NCBI RefSeq assembly: GCF_016920785.2
Contig: NW_024609836.1
Location: 13,112,018 to 13,176,017 of the forward strand
Reading direction: 5' to 3'
Length of the DNA: 64,000 nt
Source: Ixodes scapularis
Taxonomy: Eukaryota; Arthropoda; Arachnida; Ixodida; Ixodidae
Part shown: piece after piece, positions 20,581 through 31,818 of the stretch
How the letters are laid out: each line of letters starts with the position of its first letter
How positions within the stretch are numbered: position 1 is the stretch's first letter
Program-made: the position numbers and the translations under genes
Notes under the pieces: model-generated
The model's database searches: none
Told to the model about the DNA's origin: nothing
Seen by the model: only the letters and a program-made list of their open reading frames with translations

Positions 20581-20805
20581 CGTTCGTTATTTTTGAAAAG
20601 TAACGGTAACGGTATATCGTTACGTTTGTAAAAAAGTAACGTAGTTCAATAAAGCGTTACTTTTTACCAAACTAACACGCTATTTCGTTACTTTTTTTCG
20701 GTAACGGGCACAACACTGTCGAAAAGCGAAGGAAGCGAGGAGGAAAGTCGTGATATTTGCTTGAGTGTTAAACAGACACCGTACCAGGTTGACATATCCG
20801 CGTTC

Positions 20806-20847
20806 TTGTAACAAAATAAATAGATAAATAAAAAAATAAATAAATAA

Positions 20848-20884
<37 letters not shown>
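20806..20884. repeat. AAAT and TA microsatellite
   Basis: AAATA tetramer/pentamer repeats to about 20852, then about 15 TA dinucleotides. It adjoins the 3' end of the PLE that starts at 20890, a common position for such tails. Confidence 0.8.
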
Positions 20885-20890
<6 letters not shown>

Positions 20891-20925
20891 AGCCACTTCA
20901 AAAACTTAACTCTTTTACTTAGACG

Positions 20926-20952
20926 TTTCGACCCGAGACGGGTCTTCATCAG
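20926..20952 (-). ncRNA. Hammerhead-ribozyme-like core (PLE 2)
   Basis: Minus-strand order: CTGATGA, one A, stem GACCCG/CGGGTC with TCT loop, GAAA, then CGTCTAAG. Stem II sequence is unrelated to that of PLE 1 but the architecture, including the one extra base after CTGATGA and the ACGTC after GAA, is the same. Confidence 0.6.
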
Positions 20953-21262
20953 TATGACAGCAAATCAGGAAAGCACTCTAATAACCCCCAATCGTTGCAA
21001 AAAAAAATGGAGGAAGGAGGCAAACAGGCACAACAATGTATACACGCACACAAAATGAAAAACGTCGGGTAGGGGGGGGGGGGGGGAAGGGAAAAAGAGG
21101 TGATTGTCGTGGGACAATGAGGTGAGTCCCCGAAAGCGCCAGTTCCCCCGGGCGCAACTGCACGGAGTCGTTAAAATCAGGTTTGCGGATAAGGCCACAA
21201 ACACAACAACCAAACAACAACAACAAAAAAAAAAAAAAAAAGAAGAGAATGGTGGAATTATT

Positions 21263-21620
21263 TTAGGGGACAGCAGGATCCAAGACATCAACCACGCTAA
21301 GTGTGGCCCGGCTTCTATTGATACCATTCCTGCGTGTCTCAAATTTGTGGATGAGGTACGACTCCCTTTGCTCGCGTTCGTAGTTTGATTTAAAGCGGGT
21401 CTCGAGAATGGTCACTGTTACTTTCTCGAACGAGTGATGCTCTAGCCTCATGTGTTTGGTGGATAGTGGCAAACCAAGGAGAGAGTTGATGTGCGACTTG
21501 TGATTGTTAAATCAAAGTCTAAATGCTGTTTCCGTCTGTCCCACGTACTGTATTCCGCATACGGTGAAATGGAGCAAGTAAATTACGTTCGCTGAGTCGC
21601 AAGTAAGGCGCCCGCGTATC
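21263..21620 (-). pseudogene. PLE 2 GIY-YIG endonuclease, frameshifted
   Basis: One frame gives a Cys-rich linker (FCGPCLKSGCKVCDHI), LTCDSANVIYLLHFTVC and IQYVGQTETAFRL, the first half of the nuclease. The frame then shifts near 21510 and continues with LGLPLSTKHMRLEHHSFEKV and a tail ending RRNGINRSRATLS. The Glu helix EREQRESYLIHKF is intact. The order is complete but needs at least one frame correction. Confidence 0.75.
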
Positions 21621-22117
21621 TTCAAACTGAAGTTTGATTTTGAGCTTCTTGCCATATCAGTGGAAACAATATGGTCACACACCTTGCAGCCTGATTTTAG
21701 GCATGGCCCGCAGAAGGAATTTGCGGGGGCAGATACTCGGGAGTTTGCCAGTGTGTCTTTTAAGTTTTTTGAGCGCCTGTAGCTAACGCGGGGAGGCGAG
21801 GTAATAGCCTGGCTTAGTCGGGGGCTTTGTGCAGTTATGTTAATATGTCTCTTCAAAATTTTGTTCGAGTTCGGAATGTTGGCGTAGCACGTTAGGTCCA
21901 GATTGGTGGGCGGGCGGTCATTCCTGATCTTCGCGCGATCGGATAAACGCTTGTTGTGGTCCAGTGCCGCCGCCCTGCTGATAGCATCATCAACAATGCC
22001 CTTCGGATACTTCTGCTAGTCCAGAACATCCCTCAGCTGATCGGCACTGGAATTAAAGTCGCTTTCGTTTGAGCAGATGCGTATAAATCGGTGAGCTTGT
22101 CCTTATGGGATGTTATT

Positions 22118-22669
22118 CTAACAGTGCCGCGGGTGAGAGCTGTGGTAATGCAGATACTCCTGTCTGTCAGAAGGTGTTCTATAGACCTTTGTCTCTAATG
22201 CGGTACCAAATATCCGGACCGTGACATCAAAAAAGTTAATACTAGATTTTGAATATTCGTGGGTGAACGCAGTACTAGGATGTACAGTGTTGAAATCTTT
22301 AATAAATCTGAGTTCTTCTTCCGAATGTGTCCATATAAAAAAAAATATCGCCAATATAGCGTCGGTAGAACAAAGGCGTAAGCTGCTGATGAGACAGGAA
22401 TTTAGATTCAATGCTACCCATAAAGATATTTGCATAATTTGGGGCCATTTTCGTCCCCATAGCCGTACCGCTGATCTGTAAAGAGAATTTGTCATCAAAT
22501 TCGAAGCTGTTGAGCTCCAACACCAGTCGCGTGAGAATTGAGACCGTGTAGCCATCAAAAGCTCAGACCCCCTAGAGAGCAGCGTTTTTTCCTCCGACGA
22601 GAGGTCAGCAGACGAGAGGTTCACAATGTTAGAGTCATAATGGGTTTCAATGTTGTTGTTCCTCTTATC
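22118..22669 (-). pseudogene. PLE 2 reverse transcriptase, internally deleted and frameshifted
   Basis: Starts with IVNLSSADLSSEEKTLLSRG, then after a deletion reads SLQISGTAMGTKMAPNYANI and LFYRRYIGDIFF, where the usual YVDD is YIGD, so a catalytic Asp is replaced by Gly. After a frameshift it continues FNTVHPSTAFTHEYS, NFFDVTV and KVYRTPSDRQEYLHYHSSHP. The reading is unambiguous as Penelope-type but cannot be functional. Confidence 0.8.
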
Positions 22670-22681
22670 CAGTGAATGTAC

Positions 22682-23225
22682 CCCCGCAGGGGGCACCTGT
22701 GAAAGCAGGTGTCTGGAGAGTGGCGTCTCCACGGACCCCGAGCCATGCGGGTTCGCCCGCCCACGTCTGGCTGTGCGTGGCTTTCCCGTGTCTGGGGAAA
22801 AGGGAATCCTGGTGGTTGAGCCGAGCCCGGGGCAGGTTTGGACCCTTCGGGGCCCCCCGGGCGAGGCAATACACCACTTCGGCCCCCGCTTCTCATAGAC
22901 GGGAGTCCTGGTAAGGCCCGGCCAGGATGATTCAGTCTAGTCGCCACTTCTTCTACTATCCCCTCCTTTCTTTCATCTTTGTCTTCTCCTTCTTTTCACT
23001 CTTCTCATTTCTCTTCTTTCCTTTTCAACTCCTTTGGCGGCAAGGGCTAACCTTGGGTGGTGACAGATACTCTCGTCCAGATCCACACTTGGTTATAGTT
23101 TCTGGGTAGCGCTAATAGAGTAATGCTTCCAGCAAAGCCATATTTGTTATGGGGTGTTACCTATTCCCTCGTTGGGCTCCGTGGTGGGCAGCGCGCCACA
23201 GATTCTGAACACCCTTTGCCTTTTT
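22682..23225 (+). promoter_or_regulatory. LINE-A 5' leader, GC-rich and structured
   Basis: It opens with CCCCGCAGGGGGCACCTGTG and contains several short perfect stems (GCACCTG/CAGGTGT, GGAGA/TCTCC). A pyrimidine-rich tract (about 22945-23035) and the box TTTGGCGGCAAGGGCTAACC follow. The first 270 bases match LINE-B almost perfectly. It presumably holds the internal promoter needed by a LINE. Confidence 0.6.
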
Positions 23226-24515
23226 ATGGCTCCCCTCTCTTCTAAACCCCGAGCAGAGCGACCCCCCAAAAGGGTTCGCCCCGCTCCCCCTACTTTTGAA
23301 AAAGCCAAAGAACCCGACACCTTTTCACGATTTCTTGTACTTCATGCTGCGAACGACTCTCTACCGTTATCAAAGATGTCACCTTTCCTTGTCTCTAAGG
23401 TCCTAGAGCAGACGATCGGAAAGAATTAAAAGGCAAAAAAACTTGCTGGAGACCTCCTCGTTGAGGTAGAAAACAAAACTCAAAGCACAGCATTACTGAA
23501 GTTGACTAGCTTAGGCGAACACCAAGTTTGTGTGACCCCGCACCGGACTTTGAATACTGTCCGCGGCGTCATCTCTGAGGATGACCTCCTTCAGTGTGCT
23601 GAAGAAGAAATCCTTGAAGGGCTGCGTCGGAGTGCTGTTGTGGCCGTGCGGCGAATCACGCTACGACGAGACGGACAGAAGATACCAACCCGACACCTAG
23701 TCCTGACTTTTGAACTCCACTCTCTGCCTTCCACCGTGAAGGCAGGGTATCTAAACTGCAGAGTTCGTCCTTTCGTTCCAAACCCACAGCGGTGCTTTCG
23801 TTGCCAGCGTTTTGGGCATGGCTCCCGAAACTGCCGCGGCCGAGAAACTTGTGCGAAATGTAGTGCCCCTGACCACGTCGCTGACATATGTGAAAACGAC
23901 CATAAATGCATAAACTGTGGCGGACCACACCCCGCAATATCACGCACATGTCCGAAATGGAAGGAAGAAAAGGAGATAATTAGATTTAAGGTCAAACACA
24001 ATCTCAGCTACCAAGACGCTAGAGAACAGCTTGCCTTCAAGGTAAGGGGTTCATATGCCGAGGCAGTGCGAAGGGGACCCCCACTGTCTATGGCATCCGT
24101 GGAGACGCAGACTTCCCCGGAAGACATGTCACCTCCACAAGGGTCCTTTTACGTACGTCCGAAGACAGTGGGCAACCCACTGCCTTCATGCTCCAATGAG
24201 TGTATTGCACCCTCCAAGGAGCCAGACGTGTCGTTACCGGCACTAGCTGGCCCTTCTGGCCGGGGTCGGGGGCTGCCTCCCCGTGCCTCTGGCAGCTCTT
24301 CAAAGCCTGGGCGGTCAGATTCACCTCTACCGCCCAAAGGACCCAAGGTCTCATTGGATGAGAAGAAGGATGTGAGCGTCCCACTCTCCGATGAGGACCT
24401 TCCTCTCTCTCAAACAGGCTCTGTTTCCTCGGCCTCCTGCGAGGCTGGAGGACGGCCTAAAGACACTGCAAAAAAGAAGACCATCCCACGGATTGTGGCA
24501 CCAAAAGACACATAA
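23226..24515 (+). pseudogene. LINE-A ORF1 (zinc-knuckle nucleic-acid-binding protein)
   Basis: The start MAPLSSKPRAERPPKRVRPA aligns with the LINE-B ORF1 start. TAA at 23427-23429 replaces a codon that is Tyr in LINE-B; the frame then resumes unshifted to 24515. The centre has three consecutive knuckles: CFRCQRFGHGSRNC, CAKCSAPDHVADIC and CINCGGPHPAISRTC. The C-terminus is a long Pro/Ser-rich tail. The protein would coat LINE RNA. About 429 codons including the stop. Confidence 0.85.
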
Positions 24516-24575
24516 ACTACATTTCACAATTTTTGCGTAAAACACTTATTGAGGCGTTTCCTTTATTGAAGATAA

Positions 24576-26457
24576 ATGTATTTCTTCCTTCAGTGGAACT
24601 GTAGAGGCCTCCTGTCTAACTACGATGATGTGAGCGATCTTTTAGAGGATCACCGGCCCATTGCATGTTGCTTACAGGAAACGCACCTAAAAACCACCCA
24701 CACCAATGTTTTAAAACACTTCCAGGTGTTTCGTAGGGACCGTACACATGCAGCTCACGCAGCTGGAGGTGTTGCGGTGGTTGTCCAACGTTCAATTCCT
24801 TCTAACGAGGTAGCCCTGCAGACTTCACTTGAGGCGGTGGCAACACGTATTTTGTTAGATCGAATAATTAAAGTCTGCTCATTGTATGTACCTCCCAATT
24901 ATCAGTTACATATGGAGGAGCTAGAAGACCTTGTTAATCAACTTCCTTCACCTATTTTACATTTAAGAGATTTTAATGCACACAATCCCCTGTGGGGTAG
25001 TGACAGACGGGATTCTAGAGGGGCCCTTGTTGAACGTTTTTTTTGCTTTTTGCGGGATTGCGCCTGCTGAACACAAATGAATCTACATATTTTAGCTCAG
25101 CGAAACACACTTTCACTTCCATTGACCTATCTATTTGTCACCCATCATTATTCCCATTGCTTTCATGGAAGGTCATACCGAATCCTCACGGAAGTGACCA
25201 CTTTCCCATCATCTTAGAATTTAACCATCTCCTTATGACCGTCCCAACACGCTGTCCTCGTTGGAAATTCGAAAATGCCAACTGGCCTACCTTTAAAGAA
25301 TCATCTCTTTTTGCATGCACATCACTTGACGATCTCGATATCAATAAAGCCACTCAACATATCACTCAGCACATTTTACAAGCTGCCATTCTCTCCATCC
25401 CCATGACGTCCTCGCCTCTGCCCAGGAGACCAAAGCCCTGGTGGAACAAAGATTGCCGTTTGGCCAAAAACGAACAAGATCGAGCGTGGGGTATATTTAG
25501 GCGCTACCCTACAACACACAATCTTATTGAATTTAAGAGAAAAAGGTCCCAGGCGAGGTGGATTAGAAGGCAAGCTAAGAAAAAAAGTTTTAAAGGGTAC
25601 GCTTCTTCAATTAACAGCACTGTATCTGCGAAGGAAGTCTGGGATCGCGTACATAAAACTGACGGCTCTTACCGGGCATTCACTGTCCCACTCTTGAGTC
25701 GGAATGGAGTTTGTTCTGCAAGCCTTGAGGAACAGGCCAACATCCTCGGTGAACACTTCGAGTATGTCTCCAGTTCGGAACATTACACCCTAACGTTCCA
25801 GCGATACAAGATCAATGCAGAAAAAAAAGCTGTTATCACATCAGGTGGCATGCACGAACCCTACAACACTCTATTTACGTTATACGAACTTCAAGTGGCA
25901 CTTCTTTGTTCCAAACAAACTGCCCCTGGACCAGATGGTATTCATTATAAAATGCTCGAACATCTTCATCCATCCACTATGGAGCTAATTTTGTACCTTT
26001 TTAATAGAGTTTGGCTCGAGGGCCACTTTCCATCCTCCTGGAAGACCGCTGTGGTTGTACCAGTGCTGAAGCCCGGCAAAGATCCCTCTTGTGCATCTAG
26101 CTACAGACCAATAGCTCTGACTAGCTGTCTTTCCAAGACATTAGAAAGGATGATTAACAAGAGACTCATGTTTTTTCTAGAACGAAACAGCTGCCTTGAT
26201 AAGTTCCAGTGTGGCTGTCGGTCAGCACGGTCCACTGACGATCATCTCGTCCGCTTTGAGACCTTCGTACGTGAGGCGTTTGTCAACAGACAACAGTGTC
26301 TCTCCATCTTCTTTGATTTGGAAAAAGCATACGACACAGCCTGGCGTTACGGCATTCTGCAAGATTTATTCGATCTTGGTTTCCGTGGCCGAATGTTGAG
26401 TGCTATACAGAGTTACCTGCAGCACCGTACGTTCCGCGTGAGGCTGGGAAAAACTCT
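24576..26457 (+). pseudogene. LINE-A ORF2, endonuclease and first half of reverse transcriptase
   Basis: Begins MYFFLQWNCRG, 60 bases after ORF1. Endonuclease motifs: LQETH (Glu), DFNAHNPLWGS, SIDLSIC and GSDHFPI (Asp-His). A frameshift lies at a T run around 25040-25060. The reverse transcriptase then shows APGPDGIHY, LKPGKDPS, SYRPIALTS and FFDLEKAYDTAWRYG. LGD in the usual phosphodiesterase motif reads LRD here. The frame runs into LINE-B after LGKTL at 26457. Confidence 0.88.
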
Positions 26458-26483
26458 AGTAGTAGTAGTAGTAGATTAGGGTT

Positions 26484-26516
26484 TTGTGGCGCAAAAGCAA
26501 CTAAGGCTATGATGCG
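26484..26516 (-). promoter_or_regulatory. LINE-B 3' stem-loop
   Basis: TGGCGCA and TGCGCCA bracket ATAGCCTTAGTTGC. The same 33-base arrangement is at 34341-34373 in LINE-A. A conserved 3' hairpin is a plausible recognition site for the reverse transcriptase. Confidence 0.6.
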
Positions 26517-26625
26517 CCAAGAAGTGATACTATTGCAGAAGAGGGTTTTGAAAAAAAAAAGCTTTAGTAGTTGGTAATTTCAAAAATGTATAAAATAGGA
26601 CTAGGACCTTATATTATATATAATG

Positions 26626-29600
26626 CTACAATTTGTGTAAAATATCAATACTTTTTAAAAACTTAAAAACCTGGGTGGGTGGGAGTAGTGGCTCATTTCC
26701 AAGCAGCACACATAGATGTAGAGGAATATGCTCTTTGTAGAGCTGGGAGAAGTAATGGCGGCGTTTATCATCATGCGCAGGGCATTCGAGAAGGATATGC
26801 AAGACACTTAAAGGTTGTTGGCAATGCTCACATTCCGGAGGGTCCTCCCCACGCAAAAGGTGTTCATGCGTCAGCCGCGTGTGCCCAATGCGTAGGCGAC
26901 AGAGGACTACCTCATAGAACCTGTCTCTGTGCCTAGCACTCTCCCATTCACCAAGAAAAGGCTTAACCATGTGCAGCTTGTTGGACACCTGTAGGCTCCA
27001 TTCTGTTTGCCATTGAGCTTTAAGATGACATTTGACTAGGGCACAGTAATCTCTAAATGGGATACCACTAATGTCCACAGTACGAGTGCCACAAGTGCCC
27101 GCAGCACAATCTACCTCTTCATTCCCTGGGATTCCGACATGGCTCGGCACCCAGCAGAATAGAACATCACATCCCTTCCTGGTAGCTGCTACTATTTTGC
27201 TTTGTAATAAAACAATGAGTGCATTCTTTGGGGTTTCAAGTGAAATCAGAGCCCGTAACGCACTCAACGAATCTGTATATACAACTGACCGGGAGTTACG
27301 TGTTTGGATGATGTGATCTATTGCAAGCAGAAGGCCGCACAGTTCAGCAGTGAAAACTGTCGCGAACGAATTTAGCCTACGAGCACTTCTTACTGATGGG
27401 CCGATCATGGCACAGCCAACAAATGATTCCGTTTTTGTGCCGTCTGTGTAATAGTGTGAATGAGAATCATGCTGCTTCTGGAGTTCGTAAAATTCTTGTC
27501 GCATGACCTCGGATGGGGTATCCTTTTTATTAAACTTTGTTAGTGACAAATCGCAACGTATGCAGCTGAAATCCCATGGTGCCACCGTTTTTGGAACTGC
27601 GGCAACTGAAAGCTTACTGTCTATCCCAACTGACTCTGCCACATTCCTATTTCTCATCGCGAATGGAGGGATAATGCTAGGCTTGTTTTCGAATGTCCTT
27701 TGATATTTCGTGCCCTCCACTGCCTCCCGGGCTGGATGCTGAGCGACTGATCGTATTCTTAATGAATACATAAATCCTAAGAAGAATCGGCGTCTGTCAA
27801 GGGACATCTCATTTCCCTCAGCGTAGAGACTGAGCACAGGCGACGTTCTGAAGGCACCTATTGCCAAGCGAAGTCCCTGATGATGGATGGGATCAAGTGC
27901 CTTAAGAGCTGATGGCCTAGCAGATCCGTACACAAAGCTGCCATAGTCCAGGCGTGAGCGGATTACCGAGCGATAGATTCGCAAAAGACATAGGCGGTCA
28001 GAGCCCCATGTTTTGTGGGACAAGACTTTAAGGAGGTTCAGTGATTTCTGGCATTTTAACTTCAGACTTTTTATATGAGGCACAAACGAAAGCTTACGGT
28101 CGAAAGTGAGGCCCAGAAACTTGTGATCTACTTTCACCGGGATAGGGGTCTGTCGCATATATAGAGAAGGAACCGCAGGGACTCCCCGTATACGGGAGTA
28201 ACAGACAGTAACCGTCTTTTCCGGAGAGAAACTAAAGCCGTTTTCATCCGCTCACTTTAGGAGATTGTTGATGGAAACTTGAAGCCTCCGTTCACAAATA
28301 GAAAGATTGCACGATGAAACAGAGATTTGAAGGTCATCAACATAGAGTGAGTATTGCACAGAGGAAGGTAGGGAACGGGCTATTGAGTTCATCTTTACCA
28401 AAAAGAGAGTGACGCTGAGGACTCCCCCTTGAGGGACCCCAGTCTCCTGGACGAATTCTTTAGAGAAAGATGCTCCTAGCTTCACCAAAAAGGTTCGATT
28501 AGAAAGGTAGCTATTGATGGTAGCAAGCATCCTGCCTCGTATCCCAACTTCATGCAAATCACGGAGGATTCCATGGCGCCATGCTGTGTCATATGCCTTC
28601 TCCATATCGAAAAAAAAACTGACACGCACAACTGTCTGTTCACGTAAGCTTCATGAATTACGGTCTCAAGACGAACCAAATGGTCAACTGCAGAACGATA
28701 GGAACGAAACCCACATTGATTCCTATCCAATATGTTCTTTTTTTCTAAATAGTGCATAAGTCTTTTGTTCACAATACGCTCAAAAGTCTTGCTCAAACAA
28801 CTAGTAAGGGCGATAGGGCGATAGCTTGATGCAGAGGAAGGATTCTTACCAGGTTTTAAAATAGGAACAACCGTGGCTACTTTCCATGCCGAAGGAAATT
28901 TGCCCTCGTGCCGTATGCGATTAAAAAGGTACAGAATAAGCAATAATGTAGAAGGATGAAGGTGTGTTAACATCTGGTAGTGTATGCCATCAGGTCCTGC
29001 AGCCGAAGGCTTAGTTAAGTGAAGGACCATTTCGAGTTCACGCATCGTAAGAGGTAGATTGTAGTCTTCATGGGCGGCACCTGCAGTCTTCACAGCATGT
29101 GATTCTGTACGTGCTTTGTATGCGAGAAATGTAGATGAATAATGTTCGGAGCTCGATACAAGAGCAAAATGCTCACCGAGAAGATCCGCTTGCTCCTTTA
29201 GACTTTCCGGACAGATGCCATTGTAGGAGAGGAGTGGGACTGAGAAGGCATGATATCTCCCTTCAATGCGATGAACTTTGTCCCAGACTTCTTTGACTGT
29301 TGCACTACTATTAATGGAAGAGGCATACTCCTGAAAGTTTTTACGCTTTGATTGTTGTCGGATGTACCTTGCCCGAGCTTTCATTTGCTTGAAGCAGCGG
29401 AGGTTGCTTTGCGTGGGGTAACGTCGAAAGATACCCCAGGTTCTGTTTTGTTTTTTCCGTGACTCAGTACACTCTTCATTCCACCACGGCCTGGGCCGCC
29501 GCGGGAGATGCGCAGAAGTCCTAGGAATAGCAAGCTCTGCAGCTTGAAGAATAAAATTACTCAGCAACTCTGTAACTTGGTCGACAGAAAGTTCATCAAG

Positions 29601-30347
29601 TGACGTGCATGCAAGTTGTGTCGCTTCAGTGAAAAGAGACCAATTCGCTTTCTCAAACTTCCAACGGACAGTTCGCGTTGGCATGCATTTTGGAGGAATG
29701 GTGTTCTTTAAGAAAATAGGAAAGTGATCGCTTCCATATGGGTTAGTGCCTGCTGCCCACGTAAAAGAAGTAAAAATGGATGCACTACCGATGGAAAGAT
29801 CAATACATGAGGACGATAATGATGATGGGCTAAAATAGGTCGGTTCTCCAGTGTTAAAAAGGCAAAGTGCATGCGACATTAAAATTGACTCAATCATTCG
29901 ACCACGGGCGTCAACGTGGTCGCTACCCCATAGACAGTTGTGGGCATTAAAATCTCCAAGTAAAAGAAAGGGCTCCGGGAGTTGGAGTAAAAGATCATTA
30001 AAATCGTTTGTCGAAAAAGTAAAAGAAGGAGGAATGTATAAGGAACAAACAGTCACTACTTTGTGAAGGAGGAGACGCACCGCTACTGCCTCTAGCGCAG
30101 TATTAAGAGCGATTTCGGAACAGGGAAGGTGCTTTGGGACAACCACTGCAACTCCTCCTGCAGAAATACACGCATCCTCTCGGTCTTTTCTAAAAATATG
30201 GTAGCGTCTAAGAAAGTTAGTATGCTTTGAACTGAGATGTGTTTCTTGTAAACATAAAGCCTGTGGGCGGTGTTGCTCCAGGAGGAACTCAATATCATCG
30301 AAGTTCCTCAGTAGACCTCGGCAATTCCATTGGATGATCGCCGTCAT
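26626..30347 (-). pseudogene. LINE-B ORF2 (endonuclease, reverse transcriptase, RNase H), two lesions
   Basis: Starts MTAIIQWNCRG. Endonuclease: LQETHL, GDFNAHNCLWGS, SCIDLSIG, GSDHFPI. Reverse transcriptase: AAGPDGIHYQ, SYRPIALTS, NQCGFRSYRSA, then an extra base in an A/T run near 28610-28618 shifts the frame; it continues FFFDMEKAYDTAWRHG, QETGVPQGGVLS and YSLYVDDLQIS with the catalytic YVDD. A TGA at 28252-28254 replaces the Trp of LINE-A. RNase H: YTDGTKTESFVG, AELCGLLLAID, VVYTDSLSALRAL, WVPSHVGIPGNEEVD. It ends with a CCHC-like CEHCQQPLSVLHILLECP. All catalytic residues are present, so damage is recent. Confidence 0.9.
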
Positions 30348-30408
30348 TCTTTATAGAAATTTAACTATCAGAGGAGTGATAGAAAAAAGGGGTGATGTAT
30401 GTGATGCT

Positions 30409-31818
30409 TCATTTAGGAGGGAAAACTGGTGTTTTCCCTTTATGTTTTGGTTTCTGGGTCTGCCACTCCATATCCTCTGGTTCTGGCTCTGGGGCAGAAA
30501 GGTCGCCTGCCTCTACAGTTTTTTCTGCTTCTAGGGACTTCTTGGCAGGCTTACCGGAGGCCTTGGAGTTGTCTACGGATCGTAAGGGCAACCTACGGCC
30601 CCTGCATTGACCTGATGGGGCAGCGGTTGACGTGCTAGGTCGGCTCGCAGTCCCGCCGGTATCGTCGGTTGCACGTGGCACGTGCTGCCTCCTAGACGGG
30701 GAAGTTCTCCCCGGGGAGGAGGAGCGAGACACTCGCTCCGTTGCCTGAGGGGAGGGACCAGGAGGCAGGGACGAAGGCGTGACCTCCGTTGCTGCTGCGG
30801 CACCTATGTCCTTGGTGCGACTAGTTGGATCTGCTGCTTTCGCAGCTGAGATAGAATGCCCAGGAAGCGCAAGCTTCAGCCTGGGCGTAGAGGACTGCAG
30901 CGGCTTCCCATGGTCTGAAAAAGACACCTGGGTCGCCACCGATACCTTAGACGGTGCAGGTCTTCTGCTGGACACCGCCTCGGCAAAAGAGCCTCTCTGG
31001 AAAGCAGAGAGGCGGCGCTTTGCATCCTGGTAGGAAATGTTTTCTTTCACCTTGAGAGCAAGTATTTCTTTTTCCTTTTTAAAGTAGTTACATGATCGAG
31101 AGTAGGCAGGATGGTCGGCGTTACAGTTTGCACATTTATAGTCAAGGTTGCAGTCATCAGCGGTATGGTCAGTTCCGCTGCACCTGGCACAGGTCTCACG
31201 ACCACGGCACGCTCGTGAACCATGACCGTACCGCTGGCAGCGAAAGCAGCGCAGCGGGTTCGGGACATATGGCCGCACTTTGCAATTGATGTAACCCGCC
31301 TTTACAGTAGGGGGCAGCGAGTTTTTCCCGAATGTTAGTATCACGTGTTTGGTGGGTCGTTCCTCACCATTCTTACGAATTTTAATTCGTTTTGCGGCCA
31401 CGACACCTTGACTGCTTAGACCCTCCACGATTTCCTCTTCAGAACTGGTTAATAGATCATCCTCTGATATCACACCGCGAATGGTGTTCAACGTACGGTG
31501 TGCAGATGCAGTGACTTTGAGGTCATGGATCATTTTCAGATTAAGCAAAGCAGTTGCCTGATATCTTTCATGAATCTCGACAAGAAGGTCACCGGAAAAA
31601 AGCTTCTTTGCTTCATATTTTGCCCCGAGCGTGTTTTGGAGAGTTTTGGCGACAAGGAATGGAGATAGTTTTGACAGCGGCTTAGAAGTGCCGTCGGAGT
31701 GTAAGACGAAAAATCTTGTAAAGTGGTCTTCTGAGTTGTCTTGTTTTAGAAATGTTGAAAGTGCTTCGGTCCGGCCTCTTTTCGGAGGCCGATCAGGTTG
31801 TTTCAGCTTGGAACCCAT
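30409..31818 (-). CDS. LINE-B ORF1, intact zinc-knuckle protein
   Basis: A 469-codon frame without lesions from MGSKLKQPDRPPKR. N-terminal RRM-like region (FTRFFVLHSD, AHRTLNTIRGVISEDDLL), then three knuckles CFRCQRYGHGSRAC, CARCSGTDHTADDC and CANCNADHPAYSRSC, then KEKEILALKVKENISYQDAK and a Ser/Pro-rich tail ending WQTQKPKHKGKTP. ORF2 starts 62 bases downstream. Role: RNA binding and particle formation. It is the only intact ORF of the two LINEs. Confidence 0.88.
   Translation of the reverse strand: MGSKLKQPDRPPKRGRTEALSTFLKQDNSEDHFTRFFVLHSDGTSKPLSKLSPFLVAKTLQNTLGAKYEAKKLFSGDLLVEIHERYQATALLNLKMIHDLKVTASAHRTLNTIRGVISEDDLLTSSEEEIVEGLSSQGVVAAKRIKIRKNGEERPTKHVILTFGKNSLPPTVKAGYINCKVRPYVPNPLRCFRCQRYGHGSRACRGRETCARCSGTDHTADDCNLDYKCANCNADHPAYSRSCNYFKKEKEILALKVKENISYQDAKRRLSAFQRGSFAEAVSSRRPAPSKVSVATQVSFSDHGKPLQSSTPRLKLALPGHSISAAKAADPTSRTKDIGAAAATEVTPSSLPPGPSPQATERVSRSSSPGRTSPSRRQHVPRATDDTGGTASRPSTSTAAPSGQCRGRRLPLRSVDNSKASGKPAKKSLEAEKTVEAGDLSAPEPEPEDMEWQTQKPKHKGKTPVFPPK

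Larger units (their letters stand above)
18808..20718. mobile_element. Non-autonomous hAT element with perfect 8-bp target duplication
   Basis: The element begins TAGTGTTGGAGGTAACGCG and ends CGGTAACGGGCACAACACTG, giving the short inverted ends typical of hAT. TCGAAAAG occurs immediately outside each end (18800-18807 and 20719-20726). GTAACG-rich sub-terminal sequence occupies 18815-18960 and 20575-20705. There is no intact transposase. The interior includes opposed C and G runs (19226-19240, 19265-19287) and a palindromic element at 19997-20180. Confidence 0.9.

Noticed and set aside
22621..22947. Minus-strand frame opposite the LINE-A leader
   Set aside because: It crosses the PLE/LINE junction and reflects the GC-rich leader; the same shadow appears at LINE-B.
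23591..24001. Minus-strand frame inside LINE-A ORF1
   Set aside because: Antisense shadow of the zinc-knuckle region.
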